The position numbers were made by a program, and so were the translations under genes. A stretch of 64,000 nucleotides of DNA from assembly GCA_025399215.1 (NCBI GenBank), contig MU621101.1:62001-126000 (forward strand). Reading direction: 5' to 3'. Positions 1-11,556 of the stretch are shown piece by piece. The notes under the pieces were generated by a model. That model was not told where the DNA came from. It ran no database searches and saw nothing but the letters and a program-made list of their open reading frames with translations. How positions within the stretch are numbered: position 1 is the stretch's first letter; each line of letters starts with the position of its first letter. The DNA is from Globomyces pollinis-pini. Lineage: Eukaryota > Chytridiomycota > Chytridiomycetes > Rhizophydiales > Globomycetaceae.

Positions 1-1769
1 CTCTTTTTTACAGGCTTCAGCTCGACTATGTCTTCTATCATATCACTATCGTCAAAAATAGGGCCTTCTTCTTCAATCACTTCAATTAATTGGATCTTTT
101 CGATTTTTTCCATTGCCAATCTGCTTAGAATATCTGAAAACCCATAAAATCCACAATCCGCAAGAAGCTGTGTTCCTACTTCTTTTCCTACAACTACACC
201 ACCAACTTGAACCCCAGCTGAAGGATTTGCTTCTGCGCTGTTCGTATTGTTTTTCAAAATTGATTCAGGAGTCTGAATTATTCCTGTTTCATTTACAACA
301 ACTGTACCAACTCCAGAATCATCCACAATCACATCACAGTCTTGACAACCCCTTAACGTGTACTTTAATAAATCCTGAGTTGAAAGTATTGCAAGCATTT
401 GTAGCGTAGAAACCATCATATAGTCACAAAGTTTAACAAACCGGGATAGTTTCTTGCATTCTGATCTCCTGGCGGCTTGTTCTGTGAAAGTCAATTTTTT
501 ATGTTCAGTTTTATCTGCTGCACTTCCAATCATTATCACCTCAAAGCCTGCATCATTAAGGCATTTTTTGGAAGAGGCTTCTACAATTTCACGAATACTG
601 GTTTCCCACGGATTTAATACATTAGCTGTAACATCTTCCACTAATCTTTTTTGTTCACGTATGAATTCGGTTAATTCTAGTGTTTTATTCTGTTTGATAT
701 TAAAGTACAACAATCATACCTCTTCGAAACTAACAAGTCTCTTTTTCATAATTATATCCATATTCAAAGAATTTATGTTTAGCAAAGAAGCTCTTAAGGT
801 TCCATGTAAAAGGAAGAGATTGTTATTTAGTTGCTTTTTAGCACGAACAATCTTTGTATGTAGAACAGTATTCTTCCATAATGTAAAACATTTCCAGCTT
901 CTATAACGCGAAAAGAATGGAATCTGTAATAGTTTATGATACAATTCGTATTCTCTACACCATTGTTCTAGTGGGGTAAATGAACCTTGACCCAAATTAT
1001 TTATATGTGTGACACCCTAAACGTCAATTGATTATGCTTTTTTTACCGAAGCAGACATTGTATAGTATCCTTCAGGGCTCTTTGTATTTATCTCAAAGAA
1101 ATCAACAATTTTCAATCTATATGGATTGAAAGATGTCTGTCCTTTGACTGAAGACACGACTGGTATCATATAAACAAATTCCTTGGTGTTTGGGTGCTCT
1201 TTTACAAACTTTAAAAATTCAAAATGATTGGAATCGCCTTCTAATTCCTGTTGCTGGTCCACCTGTATATTATCAATAACCATGGCGTCATCAAGCTTAT
1301 GCGTCACGACTGTTTGCTTTAATGGGGGCATTTCTACAACTGACTCTTCCCGTTCCGATGTGATTGGAGGAATGACTTTTGATTTCAAAAGGGTGTTTTT
1401 CAGTTCGACCGTTTTGTGTATAGCGGCCATTGGCACTCCTGGATTAATTTTTATTCTTTTGGCTTTCAACGGCTGTATTTGAGAGTCTACATTATCTGAA
1501 TAATCAGGTTGTTGAATAATGTAGTTAGAGAACAGAGACTTTGATCTCTGGTCATCTTTTTTAGCGAGTGACTTTCTTTTTAAATCAAAATGAGGAGGTT
1601 CAGTTTTCGATGAAATAGTGCATAAACGAGAAACAATTTGAGAGTATTTAGCAGTACTTTGTTCGGTTTGATTTCTAACTTTTGGCAAACGCGGTATTGA
1701 AGTACTTCTATCCTTTGCTATAGAATTCCGATCCGGTACTGAATCAGCAGATAGTCTAGGACTTGCCAT
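1..1769 (-). CDS. Axonemal dynein heavy chain, N-terminal stem (partial, runs off the window start)
   Basis: Motor subunit of a flagellar inner-arm-type dynein; only the N-terminal tail region is present. Exons are 1769-1047, 1016-720 and 689-<1, separated by two 30-nt introns. The first splice joins YYTMSAS to GVTHI, restoring a stretch typical of DNAH3/6/7/12-type chains; FTPLEQW, IPFFSRYRSWKCF and FTEQAARRSECKKL follow as in those families. The first ~240 residues are low-complexity and poorly conserved, as usual for this end. The reading frame stays open to base 1. The start is the first ATG, 108 bp from the divergent NAA15 start, so the two probably share a promoter. The family call is firm; the exact DNAH subtype is inferred. 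Confidence 0.88.
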
Positions 1770-1877
1770 GTTTGAATAACAATAAAAAGTCGCGTTCGTT
1801 GTTGTGAAGATGAGCTAGGGTTAGACAACCCTCACCGTTGATATTTTTTTTACTGATCCAATTGAACCAGATATTCA

Positions 1878-4763
1878 ATGATGGCAACAAGGAAAGAATT
1901 ACCTTTAAAGGAACAGCAAATCTTCAAAACTATTCTCGTATGATCTCCATATTTTTTTTTTGATTAGTAGAAATATTACGAAACTAAGGAATATAAAAAG
2001 GGTATCAAACAAGCTGAACAAATCTTAAAAAAAGTTCCAGATCATGGTGGTATTAAATTTTACTTCTTTAATGCGTATTATAGAAACTTTGGCTATGAAA
2101 GGATTATTTTGTAGTCATCTAGATAGAAAGGAAGAAGCACATGAAAATATTAAAAAGGGTTTAAGATTAGATATCAAATCCCCTGTATGTTGGCATGTCT
2201 ATGGGTTATTGCATAGAGGTGAAAAAAATTATGAGGAAGCCATCAAATGTTACACTCAATCTCTACGAATTGACAAAGCTAATGGTCAGATCTTAAAGGA
2301 TTTATCTATCTTACATATTCAACGCCGACACTACGAAGCCTTTAATGTATTTTATTTTCCAGATTAAATCATAGGAAACGTGTGGAAAAATACTGGAATC
2401 CAGACCACAACTAAAGGCAAACTGGTTAAGTTTTGCAATTTCATATCAGCTTGTTGGAAATCCAGAAGCTGCTGAGCGCGTATTAAAGGAATGTGAATAT
2501 ACATTCAAGGTATTTTGAACAAACCCTCATTCTAGGATGTGCCACCAGTGGTAGGACAACTGGTCGCATATGAGGAAAGCGAGCTATGCTTGTACTGGAA
2601 TAGTCTGATTGAAGAATGTGGAGATTTGGAACGAGCACTGCAGCACTTGGATGAAGTAAAACCTAGAGTCAAAGATATTCTTTCTTTGAAAGAATCTTAT
2701 GGTAATTCTGGTTTGAATTAATATTTCAGGTTAGAAGCATTATTTAATCAAATTTAGGGCGTATTCTTTTAAAGTTAGAAAGAGGGAATGAAGCTGAGGC
2801 ATATTACCAGGATTTAATATCCATGAACCCCGATCACGCTGGATATTTATCTGGATTAGAAAAAGCCAAAGGATTTAACGATGTGCTAACCGAAGCGGAC
2901 CGTGAGAATATTTTACAATTATATGCCGACTTGGCGGTGAAATATCCACACTCACATTTAATTCAACGTCGACCATTAGATTATGCAGTTGGTGAAACCT
3001 TTGAGGTCTTAGCTGATCATCATTTAATCAGTTTATTTCGTAAATGTCTACCATCTCTTTTCAACTCCTACAAAAGCTTGCTGAGAATTGAGGAAAAGGG
3101 AAAGATCGTACAAAGACTTGTGGAATCTTATTACGAAAATTTGGTTTCATATGGTACATTTAGACAAGGCGAAGACGGTATGAATGGTTCAGCTAACTGT
3201 TATAGTCAAAGAGTACCCATCATCATTGCTTTGGGTAGCTTACTTCCTGGCACAACTCTATGATTTCATGGGAGATTTTGAAAAAGCCCTAGAATACATA
3301 GATATTGCGATCAACCATTCTCCCACCGCAGTGGAATTATATATGGCCAAAGCTAGGTTTTACAAGGTACAGAAGTTATCTGTATTATAACTTTGTAGCA
3401 TGTTGGTGACTTTAATACAGCTATGAACGTACTAGAAGAAGGAAGACAATTGGATTTACAAGATCGTTTTGTCAATTCTAAATGCACGAAATATATGTTA
3501 CGAAATAATCAATTAGCTACAGCCTCTTCAACAATAGGACTTTTTGCAAAAGTAAGAAGGTCAACACTTATGATTAGGATAGTTCTTCAGTAGATGCCAA
3601 TGCAGATTTAACAGAACTGCAGTGTATTTGGTATGCCTTTGGAGCTGCCAAAGCCCATCAAAGATTGCATCAGTTTGGATTGGCATTAAAGAGATTTCAT
3701 GAAATTGACAAGCATTTCAATGATTTTATTGATGATCAATTAGATTTTCATGGGTATGCGGTTCGAAAGCAAACATTCCGCAGTTACGTTGATCTTTTAC
3801 ACACGTTTGAGGTGCTGAGGAATCATCCGTACTATGTTCGTGCTGCAAAGGCAGCTGTGGAGACTTACTTGACACTCTTTGAAGCTGGAGAAGCAGCTCA
3901 AGTTCTAATTGAAGGTGTTAGCTTAAGTAAATATTCAAGTCTTTAATCTTTAGTCGGATTATCAGAGGGCGAACGAAAAAAGGCAATTAAAAAGGCCAAA
4001 AAGGCCGAATTAAAAGCCAAAGAACAAAAGGAATTAGCTATTGATGCAAAACCAAAGACAGGAGTCGCAACACCTAGTGATTCGGTTAGTGATGAAGATA
4101 TCTTTGGAACAAAGTTTGTTGTTGGCGTTGATCACTTGAGCGAAGCTAATAAGTTTCTTTCTCAATTGCAAAAATATTGCGAGAACGATATTGACGTCCA
4201 ACGCCTTGCCTGTCGAGTCTACATGGGTCAAAGTAATAGTGTGTAAGGTTACTTATGTTTAGAAAAGTACCTTTTGGTTCTTCAAGCATTATACCGTGCT
4301 TTCAGAATTAACAAAGAGACTGACTGGATACACTTGTTCGTAGCTCTACTCAGCAAAGTTGCGGAAGATAGTGCTGTTGACCCAGCAGTTGTTGCTGCGA
4401 TCAAAACTAGCTTACCTGAACTATGTGGTCATGAAGGCACATTGGAATCATCACTTAGTATTAATGAATCTTACTTGAAATCTGATAATGCTTCTCAGAT
4501 TATCTTGGGTTTACGAGTAAATCTTGGAATAGAAAGAGATGCATCTTTACCAACAAGTTTGATAGAGATGGATGATAAATCTCTCGCAACATTTGATTTG
4601 AAGGTTTGGCTGTCCATGTTTTTAATATTTTTAGAATGCTGTAGAATTGTGTGAATTGATCGCAAATGGATTCTGTGATTTGTCTAATGCCACTACATTT
4701 AAAGAAAGGTTTGCAAAGCAATTTCCACTTGCAAACTACTTTCATCCTGCAATAAACCCTTAA
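1878..4763 (+). CDS. NAA15: NAA15, auxiliary subunit of N-terminal acetyltransferase A
   Basis: TPR scaffold that holds the NAA10 catalytic subunit on the ribosome for co-translational N-terminal acetylation. Twelve exons: 1878-1937, 1971-2049, 2084-2346, 2375-2509, 2536-2701, 2758-3177, 3206-3366, 3399-3551, 3578-3926, 3954-4232, 4263-4603, 4635-4763. They total 2535 nt, 844 residues, close to yeast and human lengths. Recognisable blocks are [13 protein letters not shown] at the N-terminus, [34 protein letters not shown] and [14 protein letters not shown] Lys-rich segment near residue 600 matches the basic helix of the family. Introns are 26-34 nt except the one at 2702-2757, which is 56 nt and looks like two 28-nt introns end to end. 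Start: tandem ATGs at 1878 and 1881 in the same frame. Confidence 0.95.
2702..2757 (+). other. Double intron (28 + 28 nt, no exon between) in NAA15
   Basis: The 56-nt interval between exons 5 and 6 of NAA15 splits exactly into two 28-nt pieces, 2702-2729 and 2730-2757. Each begins with GT and ends with AG. Using only the first acceptor gives an in-frame TAG at once; removing all 56 nt joins SYG to RILLKLERG, as the protein family requires. Confidence 0.7.
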
Positions 4764-4831
4764 TATTACTGTTCCATCATATCATGTTCTTTATAATACT
4801 GAAAAAAGGGAAATTCAAGGAATATGATTGT

Positions 4832-5356
4832 TTATTTCACTAATTGGGGGACAATTAATACAGGTACTTTAGAATGATGAACCAAATGTTGACTGACAGA
4901 ACCCAATAATACACTACTAAAAGCTCCTAAACCTCTGCTACCCATCACTACCATATCAGGAGCTGATCGATTGATTTTCAATTCCAATTCCTCCCTTGGA
5001 CTTCCACGCAAAGAAATTGCTTTACAATGAACACCATTATCCTGTAATAACTTTCCAAATGATTTTAATAACGCGAATGAATTCTGTTTAGCAGCATCTT
5101 CAATTTCATCGTAATATTGAGCAGGTAATACAAACCCTGATTCTATACTCATAGCGGCATCAATAGCAATTGACCTACAATGAAGTAACAATACTTCATC
5201 AGAATCTTTTTGAATCAAAGTTTTCATAGCCCAATCAATAACATATTTTGAAGAATCTGATTCATCTACCGGTATACAAATCACACGTTTAGGATGAAAA
5301 GGAATTTCTGTTTGATGTACAACTTCATGTACTCGATCTGACATTTGTTCTTGCAT
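4832..5356 (-). CDS. Universal stress protein A-like (paralogue 1)
   Basis: Single-exon gene of 174 residues. A UspA fold is indicated by an N-terminal beta strand followed by the Asp-containing VICIPVDES, and by the C-terminal nucleotide-binding signature GSRGLGAFSSVLLGSVS, which fits G-2x-G-9x-G-S/T of ATP-binding USPs. The protein ends with VPVLIVP as usual for the family. A ~30-residue N-terminal extension precedes the domain. It is divergent from paralogue 2 with 182 bp between start codons; a third paralogue lies at 11892-12356. A TATA-like element (5391-5396, reverse strand) lies 35 bp upstream of the ATG. Biochemical role in this lineage is unknown; stress-linked nucleotide binding is the family expectation. 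Confidence 0.93.
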   Translation of the reverse strand: MQEQMSDRVHEVVHQTEIPFHPKRVICIPVDESDSSKYVIDWAMKTLIQKDSDEVLLLHCRSIAIDAAMSIESGFVLPAQYYDEIEDAAKQNSFALLKSFGKLLQDNGVHCKAISLRGSPREELELKINRSAPDMVVMGSRGLGAFSSVLLGSVSQHLVHHSKVPVLIVPQLVK

Positions 5357-5538
5357 AATTTTTTTTAGAAATCATTTTAAAGAGTATGATTTTATAGACG
5401 TTTGTTGTACATGATGAGTCAAATTGAATTACAATTTTTCACACACATTTTGATTCATGACTAGAAATGAATCATATTGAGATATCAATGAAAAATTATA
5501 TAAAAGAGTATGTGAAATGTGAGAAATGAAATCAAGAA
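5357..5538. promoter_or_regulatory. Bidirectional promoter between two USP paralogues
   Basis: 182 bp between divergent ATGs. TATA-like TATAAA on the reverse strand at 5391-5396 (for paralogue 1) and TATATAAA at 5497-5504 (for paralogue 2), 35 and 35-42 bp from the start codons. An AP-1/Gcn4-like TGAGTCA lies at 5415-5421, and an 8-bp inverted repeat (TGATTCAT / ATGAATCA) nearby. The same TGACTCA motif occurs twice before the third USP gene. Confidence 0.55.
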
Positions 5539-6105
5539 ATGGACACCAAAAGAATTGAAGAATTAAAATTGTTAAAAGTACAAGTGAATGAAGTTGTTCA
5601 ACAAGTGGATTCCAATTTTAATCCAAAAAGAACTATTTGTATACCTGTAGATGAATCCGAAAATTCAAAATATGTTGTTGATTGGACAATTCAAAAATTA
5701 TTGAATTCAGAAACAGATCAAGTTGTTTTATTAAATGTAAGACCTATTCCTGTAGATTCATATTTAATGGATTCTGAATTTCCTTATCTATTACCATCAG
5801 AAACGATCAATAAAATGGATGAAACTGCTAAAGAATATTCACATCAATTATTAAAAAAATATGGTCGAATTTATCAAACAAATGGAATTCATTGTAGAGC
5901 AGTAGCATTAAGAGGTGATACTAGGCAAGAATTGGAACTTAAAATTGAAAAGATTCATCCTGATTTGGTTATCATTGGAACTCGTGGTTTGGGTTTAATT
6001 AAAAGAGCTCTTTTGGGATCTGTTAGTGAACATTTGATACATCATTTAAAGGTACCGGTATTAACTGTTCCTTTAAATGATACTGTAAAAACAAAATCGG
6101 AATAA
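5539..6105 (+). CDS. Universal stress protein A-like (paralogue 2)
   Basis: Intronless, 188 residues. It shares the same architecture as paralogue 1: CIPVDESENSKYVVDW near the N-terminus and GTRGLGLIKRALLGSVS as the ATP-binding loop (G-2x-G-9x-G-S). It differs by a longer charged N-terminal segment and a Lys/Ser-rich tail. Its closeness to paralogues 1 and 3 in sequence and position indicates local duplication. It is expected to be a soluble nucleotide-binding stress protein; no other domain is visible. Confidence 0.93.
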   Translation: MDTKRIEELKLLKVQVNEVVQQVDSNFNPKRTICIPVDESENSKYVVDWTIQKLLNSETDQVVLLNVRPIPVDSYLMDSEFPYLLPSETINKMDETAKEYSHQLLKKYGRIYQTNGIHCRAVALRGDTRQELELKIEKIHPDLVIIGTRGLGLIKRALLGSVSEHLIHHLKVPVLTVPLNDTVKTKSE

Positions 6106-6424
6106 AAATTATTGATCATTGCAATTGACATTTGTTGATTTATTTCTATGGAAAATGTACAATCGTATCTAGTTATGTACCTTGTTTGTCACATTATTGA
6201 ACTCTGATTTTTAAACTCCATTGATGACATTGAATTAGGGTGTGGTCACAAAACATGCAAGTGGGAAAAATATTTCGATACGGGGGTTGATGGTCAGTTG
6301 AGTTACTTAAATTTACATTTCATGTCATATATTTGATATGTACTATTTTTATCAAAAGGATCTAAAATAAAAAGATTTCATTAATAAATGTAGGATTGTT
6401 TATTTCTAAGTGATGATAAGAGAA
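6106..6424. other. Convergent intergenic stretch
   Basis: About 320 bp between the ends of USP paralogue 2 and the F-box/LRR gene. AT-rich; I see no credible exon, tRNA or repeat here. It should hold two 3' untranslated regions. Confidence 0.5.
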
Positions 6425-8008
6425 TTAATCGAAAACAGAACTACGCCGTTGATCAGCAATAATGGAAGATCTTTTATCGAGGATCTGGTTACGATTGAGT
6501 ACCAGATGGTGTTGACTTTGTATGATACTAGACCGTCGGGAAGGTGGTGAGAGTCTGGGTGGTGACATACTAGATTTCGCTGACACAAAGGAATCGGAAT
6601 CTGATTTGGGTGATTCGGAATCCATTGGTTCTTCCAAAGTGAGTTTAAATGGATTGAATGATTCTAATCCATTCATCGGTTTCTTTTGAGCAGTTTGATT
6701 TGTATACCATTCAATGATACGTTCACATCCATCCAGGTTGATTTCCGTTAGATTTGGGCATTTGGATGCCAACATGAAAATAGCAGGAGGTGAAATGTAG
6801 ATACAATTGGAAAGATTGATTTTGGATAAAGGAATAGTGTTTGATATAGTAGTGCTCACTTGAGGGATATATTCTTGAAAGGAGGAATAACTACCGGCAG
6901 ATTGTACTGTAGAATTGATTTTCTGATTTGACACTGAAAGATGTATTGCTAACGATTGAATTCCAATATCGGTAATATTTGTCACATCCGCGAAATTCAA
7001 TTCCGTGATAAATGAGCAATGCATAGCAATAGAGTTTAAAGAGGTATCTGTTAGGTTTTTACATCCATTAAAATGCAATATTTTTAAATTATCACAATGT
7101 CGACATAAGTAACCCACCATAGAATCTGTAAGTTCGGTAAAGGAAAGAGAGACATGTGATAGTACTGAATTTTTGTAATGTTTTAGAGTATCACCTACTA
7201 AATAATATTCTGATGCTTCATAATCAATAACCATATTTTCGGGTGAAGGTCTACATCCAGTCATATTTAAAGTTTCTAAAAACTGACATTCTCTAACGAT
7301 GACAGGTAAGACAGACAAGGTAATGTTTGTAAAAGAGATATCGATATGACGTAAGGAAGTCACCCCACGAATGAGTTTAAGCAAGAAATTATCCGAGATT
7401 GTACAGCCAGGTAGTTCTATTCTTGATAAAAAGGGAGTATGATCGATCAAGAACTGAGCCAAAAGTGTTGATAAGGAAGTACAAGATTCCAGCCTTATGG
7501 ACACCAAATTAGGACAAGCTTTTAACGCTTGTTGCAAGTCACCCATCAGTAGGTCATCAGCAAAGGGAGCTAAGATTGTGAGGGATACGTAATATACCAA
7601 TAAAGATGAATTCTCTAATCAATAGGGAATAAGGATGAATCGTATTTGATTTGGATAGTAAACTGATCAAACTAGGGAAAGCAGATAAGTTTAATAGGGG
7701 AGGAGTTTCGTAGAAAGCTTCAGCAGCAGGACCAGACCACATTTGACAGACTAGTAGCAATTTGACAGAGTCGGAGGGTAGTAAATATAACATAATATTT
7801 TGGAATATTTCCACATTAGGTAAGAAAGGAGGTTTAATCTATAATTAGAAATTATCATTACCCAAGACTGTTTATGTTCTCTTGTTTGATTTGAATGAAT
7901 TGAGTAAGCTTTAACAGAACGACGTTCAAAGGATACTTTTTTCTTATTTGGGACAGGGTTATTATTCCATTGACCTTTTAATAATGATAGTAATGCCCAC
8001 ACGAGCAT
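6425..8008 (-). CDS. F-box / leucine-rich-repeat protein
   Basis: Likely substrate receptor of an SCF ubiquitin ligase. Exons 8008-7862, 7838-7598 and 7569-6425 give 510 residues. An F-box-like segment (LPNVEIFQNIMLYLLPSDSV, then LLLVCQMW) spans about residues 57-85. It is followed by cysteine-containing LRRs of the FBXL type, such as LKILHFNGCKNLTDTSLNSI and LTEINLDGCERI. The last ~70 residues are Ser/Arg-rich and disordered (SRRSSII, KRSSII, QRRSSVF). Introns are only 23 and 28 nt; the 23-nt one (7839-7861) rebuilds the F-box in frame. Start is the first ATG in the open frame; the frame stays open ~20 codons further upstream without another ATG, so an upstream exon is possible. Confidence 0.8.
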
Positions 8009-8387
8009 GAGTTTAAAGGAATGTAGAAAGAAAAGGGGAGCCACAGATGGTGAGTTGAAACGCAAGACTGATTTGGAAGCACCAGTTAGGGAACTATAAC
8101 AAGCAACAGTAAAGGAATTATCAAAAGGGATATTAACAAAGACTTAGTTTAATTATAACACGTCATTAACAAGTTTTAGTACTAATAATGGACCAACATT
8201 GAACAAGTAATTTATGATTAGTTCATTAATCTTAATTCATTTCATAAAAGATACTTTCCTAAATAATTCCTTATTTTGTAATCATTCAAGTTTGTTGATT
8301 TTATACTTTGAATTGGAATAGCAATTTGTTAGGGTTACTGACTAGGGTTACTTTCTCAAAAAAGCAAATAAATCTTCACTCTTCATC
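8009..8387. promoter_or_regulatory. Divergent intergenic region, F-box gene / SND3
   Basis: About 380 bp between divergent starts. It is AT-rich with a repeated TAGGGTTACT just upstream of SND3 (near 8331-8352). No coding exon is convincing, although part may be 5' UTR or an upstream exon of the F-box gene. Confidence 0.4.
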
Positions 8388-9076
8388 ATGGCCACCGCTG
8401 CTCTCGCTAATATGGCTCTAGTCTTTGGTCTAGTACAAATTGCAAAGTATTATTTACTCTCTCATCCTTTATAGCAAATACGAACTAGATGCTCCTGAAA
8501 ATACTGAGTAATCAATCATAACTAACAAAAAAAGTATCTTACGAATCTCTTATGCTTCCGTTCAATTATTCTCTTTAGCTCTCATCGCTTACATGTACTT
8601 GAAAGTCACTAAAAAAAATGGTATCCCATTTCATATTTTATTAATTACTAGACCAAACTGAACTCATTTATAAAGATGCAAAACCTTCCTTTAATGCCGC
8701 TGATCAAGAACCTGAACTTATCAAAACGAATTTTAGAGATTACGATGTTTCTCAGCTGAAATCTTTGGCTTTTCAAGTACTCTACAAGTATCACTGACCT
8801 TAGACTGTCTTGGGTGTCGTCATCATTGCTGTCATGCATTTCAAATATGGTTACTTGAGACCTTTATTATTACAATCTGTTTTGGCTTTTAAAACTCTTT
8901 ATGGTGTTCCTCTTATCAAGGTTCATATCCTTGGTTTCCCTGCCACCGGTGAATTACAACGTCCTTGGAAAGCTCCAAATCCACTCGGAATCGAAGAACC
9001 TGCCACCGCTAAAGAGGTTAAGAAGGAAGAAAAGAAACAAGAAAAGAAAAAGATCTCTTCAAAGAAACATGATTAA
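8388..9076 (+). CDS. SND3: SND3/PHO88 family ER membrane protein
   Basis: ER membrane component of the SRP-independent (SND) targeting route, first known as Pho88. Five exons: 8388-8446, 8475-8507, 8535-8620, 8652-8776, 8804-9076, giving 191 residues. Introns are 27-31 nt. Family hallmarks are the FRDYDVSQL block before the second membrane segment, MHFKYGYLRPLLLQSV, KVHILGFPATGEL and QRPWKAPNPLG. N-terminal hydrophobic segments (ALANMALVFGLVQIA and later YASVQLFSLALIAYMYL) fit membrane spans. The C-terminus is a Lys-rich tail typical of cytosolic ends of this family. Start: first ATG, followed by a short hydrophobic N-terminus as expected. Confidence 0.93.
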
Positions 9077-10110
9077 TCTCTTTCCTATCTTAATAAAGGT
9101 TTAATTCATTATTCTCTTTTTTTACATTGTTTCTTTACTAAATTGTATAAGTCTAGGTTTTGCTATTTTAACTTTTCAACACGTTGCCATGTTTGTGTCT
9201 GTGTTGCAGAGACAGAATACACAGATATTTACTGTCCATCATTACCCTTTGACACATAATAGCCTTTCCCACTTTGATCATGTATTGATCTATCATCAAT
9301 TGTATTTTATGGCTTATGGACTTATAAATATTCAACTCTCATAGATCTACAGTTAGATCTAGCAATCAACTGTTCCTATTCTATGTACTTCCTACATTCC
9401 GTCATCTCCTTCCTGCTCTATCAACATTCTTCCCCATATAAGACATCTCAATCTTCTAGTATTAACTCTAATGAGTTCAGATCCAAAGATCTACAACGGA
9501 AATCCGAATGCAATTCTTGGTTTCCACAGAAATCAAGCAAGTAACCGATAGACACCAATCTATTTCACCTTCTTCAATAATCTTTCATAACATCAAGGAT
9601 AATGTCAACCAATACCAAATGGGTCATGGATGAACTCACAAACAACACTTGATGTAACGGTACTCACAGTAAGCAAGTTTGAATAATCAATGGTTTGTTC
9701 AACATTTCCTCCACTTTCACATGGAATCGTATCGTTGAATACACGAAATTGTAGGTGGACCATTTTGATTGGTCCACAAAACCACATGGTGGTACAGGTT
9801 AATAAATCGTCCATTTTGGGAATTTCATTTTCATCGTGTAACATTAAAATGGTTGAATGTAAACTTCAAAAAGTACAAAGGATACAATAGAATCGTGAAT
9901 ATTTTCAGTTTTGTTTTGGTAAATGTCATAGAATACCTTGTACTTTTCTGTCACTTCTAGAGACAAATAGTAGTGACTCGAAAAGAGTCGATAAGCAGGT
10001 TTTCTTACAATGCCACAGTTATCATTTACTATTCAGTTTATTTGTAAATTCAAACGATCCCTAGTCAACCAGGTCAATTTACAATTGCTATATTTAACTT
10101 CACTTTCGCC
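9077..10110. other. Unresolved ~1 kb stretch; possible small gene
   Basis: No recognisable gene. Two weak, mutually exclusive possibilities overlap. On the plus strand a two-exon frame (9383-9540, 9598-9652) would encode ~70 residues with a hydrophobic start. On the minus strand an open frame at 9605-9844 encodes 79 residues with three cysteines (CTTMWFC motif). A GTGTCTGTGTTGCAGAGACAG imperfect palindrome lies near 9197. In a genome this AT-rich an 80-codon frame is not strong evidence. I leave the stretch uncalled. Confidence 0.3.
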
Positions 10111-11556
10111 TTATCGATCCACAGTTAACCAGGACATTCGGTAGGAAAAACTCAAGACACAGATAGTGATGATTCCAGCAAGTATCCAGAAGTAGAATAC
10201 ACCCAATTCAAAGTGTAGTTCAGGAAAGAATTCAAAATTCATTCCATATATACCACAGAGTAATGTTAATGGTAAGAATAACAAACTAACAACAGCCAAG
10301 ATTTTCATGTTTTCATTTGTAGAATGAGCAATGGTATTGAATGCCAAATCAATCATACCTTTCACTGTTTCTTCCAATCCTTCAAAAGATTCGCGAATTG
10401 TTTGTGCATCGTCATTTACATCTTGTAGATAAACGGACGTCATTTTCGATATGTTATAATCTTGGTTTGGATCATCTACACCCATCAATCCTTCAAGTCC
10501 ATTTTTAGCAGAATTGATAGACATGATCAATCTTTCAGTTGGACCTAACGTTTTTTTCAATAATTTCAACTCTTTCAAAATACTATGTAACATTTTAATC
10601 AAAGATAACTTTGGTGTCATGATAATAGATTCTGATAATTCATTCACTTGATCATGGTAAAAATCCAAATTTTCAAAATGGTGATCTACAACTCCATCAA
10701 TTAAAGCATGTAACAAGAAACTTGGGTCGCAGGATTTACGTAATAAGGAAACACTGTTTTGTTTCAATCCAAATGAATGTTGATTACCATCTAATCGATT
10801 TTTGATATTTTCGGTAATTGTTCTGCCTTGTTTTTGAAAGATTGATAAAACAACGTTGTTGTTCAATAGAAAGAAACTACATTGTTCCATATCGCATGTT
10901 GGTCTAATGTATTTGGAAAGTTCATCAGAATTGAACCCCACTTTTTTCAAATATTCATTATCAAGTCCAAATAATACAGATGAAAAATCTGAAGGAGGTT
11001 CAGTTGTTGAAGTATCTATATCCTCAAAATTTCTTAATGAAAGAAGAATCATTGAAACGTACATGTGTTCTTCATAATGATCACATTTGATACGTTGAGG
11101 AACGTTAAAGGTATCTTCAATAGCTAAAGGATGTAAATCATATTTGAGACCAATGGTTTTAATGACATCAAAAGAAATTCCTTGACAAGATATCCAACGA
11201 ACTTTTCCAATTCGTGGTTGATCCAAAAATGATTTTAATGATTCATTTGTCAATTGTTTTGATATCAACATGGATTCATCATAATCAGTTACTTGAATTT
11301 CAACTTTTTGTAAAAGAGTTTCTATATAATGAGGTGGATGGTTCACGTCTACACCTGGAGCACATCCAACAGTTTTCTTTGTTGAATATTTGTTACGTAT
11401 TTGAAAATCTCTGACTAGTTTTTGAAATCGTAAATGACTCTGTTGAGTAGAAGAAAGTGTTGAATTGATTTGATTTGATACTTGAACTAGTATTGGTTGA
11501 ATTGATTCGGATTCATTCATTTCAGGTAACTTTTGATGTTTGTACAAAACACTCAT
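10111..11556 (-). CDS. CorA-type divalent metal (Mg2+) transporter
   Basis: Homopentameric membrane channel-transporter for Mg2+ or related divalent ions. The single exon encodes 481 residues with a large soluble N-terminal domain, a long coiled helix, then two C-terminal membrane helices. The first helix (ILAVVSLLFLPLTLLCGIY) is followed by the diagnostic YGMN motif (GMN near residues 438-440), and the second is FYFWILAGIITICVLSF. WISCQG, HPLAIEDTFNVPQRIKCD and YLQDVNDDAQTI match the bacterial/plasma-membrane CorA branch rather than the short mitochondrial Mrs2 type. It is intronless, unlike most neighbours, which may reflect retroposition or later acquisition. The start is the second ATG of the frame (11556); the first codons beyond it are non-ATG. 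Confidence 0.92.
   Translation of the reverse strand: MSVLYKHQKLPEMNESESIQPILVQVSNQINSTLSSTQQSHLRFQKLVRDFQIRNKYSTKKTVGCAPGVDVNHPPHYIETLLQKVEIQVTDYDESMLISKQLTNESLKSFLDQPRIGKVRWISCQGISFDVIKTIGLKYDLHPLAIEDTFNVPQRIKCDHYEEHMYVSMILLSLRNFEDIDTSTTEPPSDFSSVLFGLDNEYLKKVGFNSDELSKYIRPTCDMEQCSFFLLNNNVVLSIFQKQGRTITENIKNRLDGNQHSFGLKQNSVSLLRKSCDPSFLLHALIDGVVDHHFENLDFYHDQVNELSESIIMTPKLSLIKMLHSILKELKLLKKTLGPTERLIMSINSAKNGLEGLMGVDDPNQDYNISKMTSVYLQDVNDDAQTIRESFEGLEETVKGMIDLAFNTIAHSTNENMKILAVVSLLFLPLTLLCGIYGMNFEFFPELHFELGVFYFWILAGIITICVLSFSYRMSWLTVDR

Noticed and set aside
454..906. 150-codon plus-strand open frame over the dynein gene
   Set aside because: Antisense shadow; the minus strand there encodes conserved dynein stem sequence.
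9605..9844. 79-codon minus-strand frame
   Set aside because: No start context, domain or splice partner strong enough; a competing plus-strand model is equally plausible.
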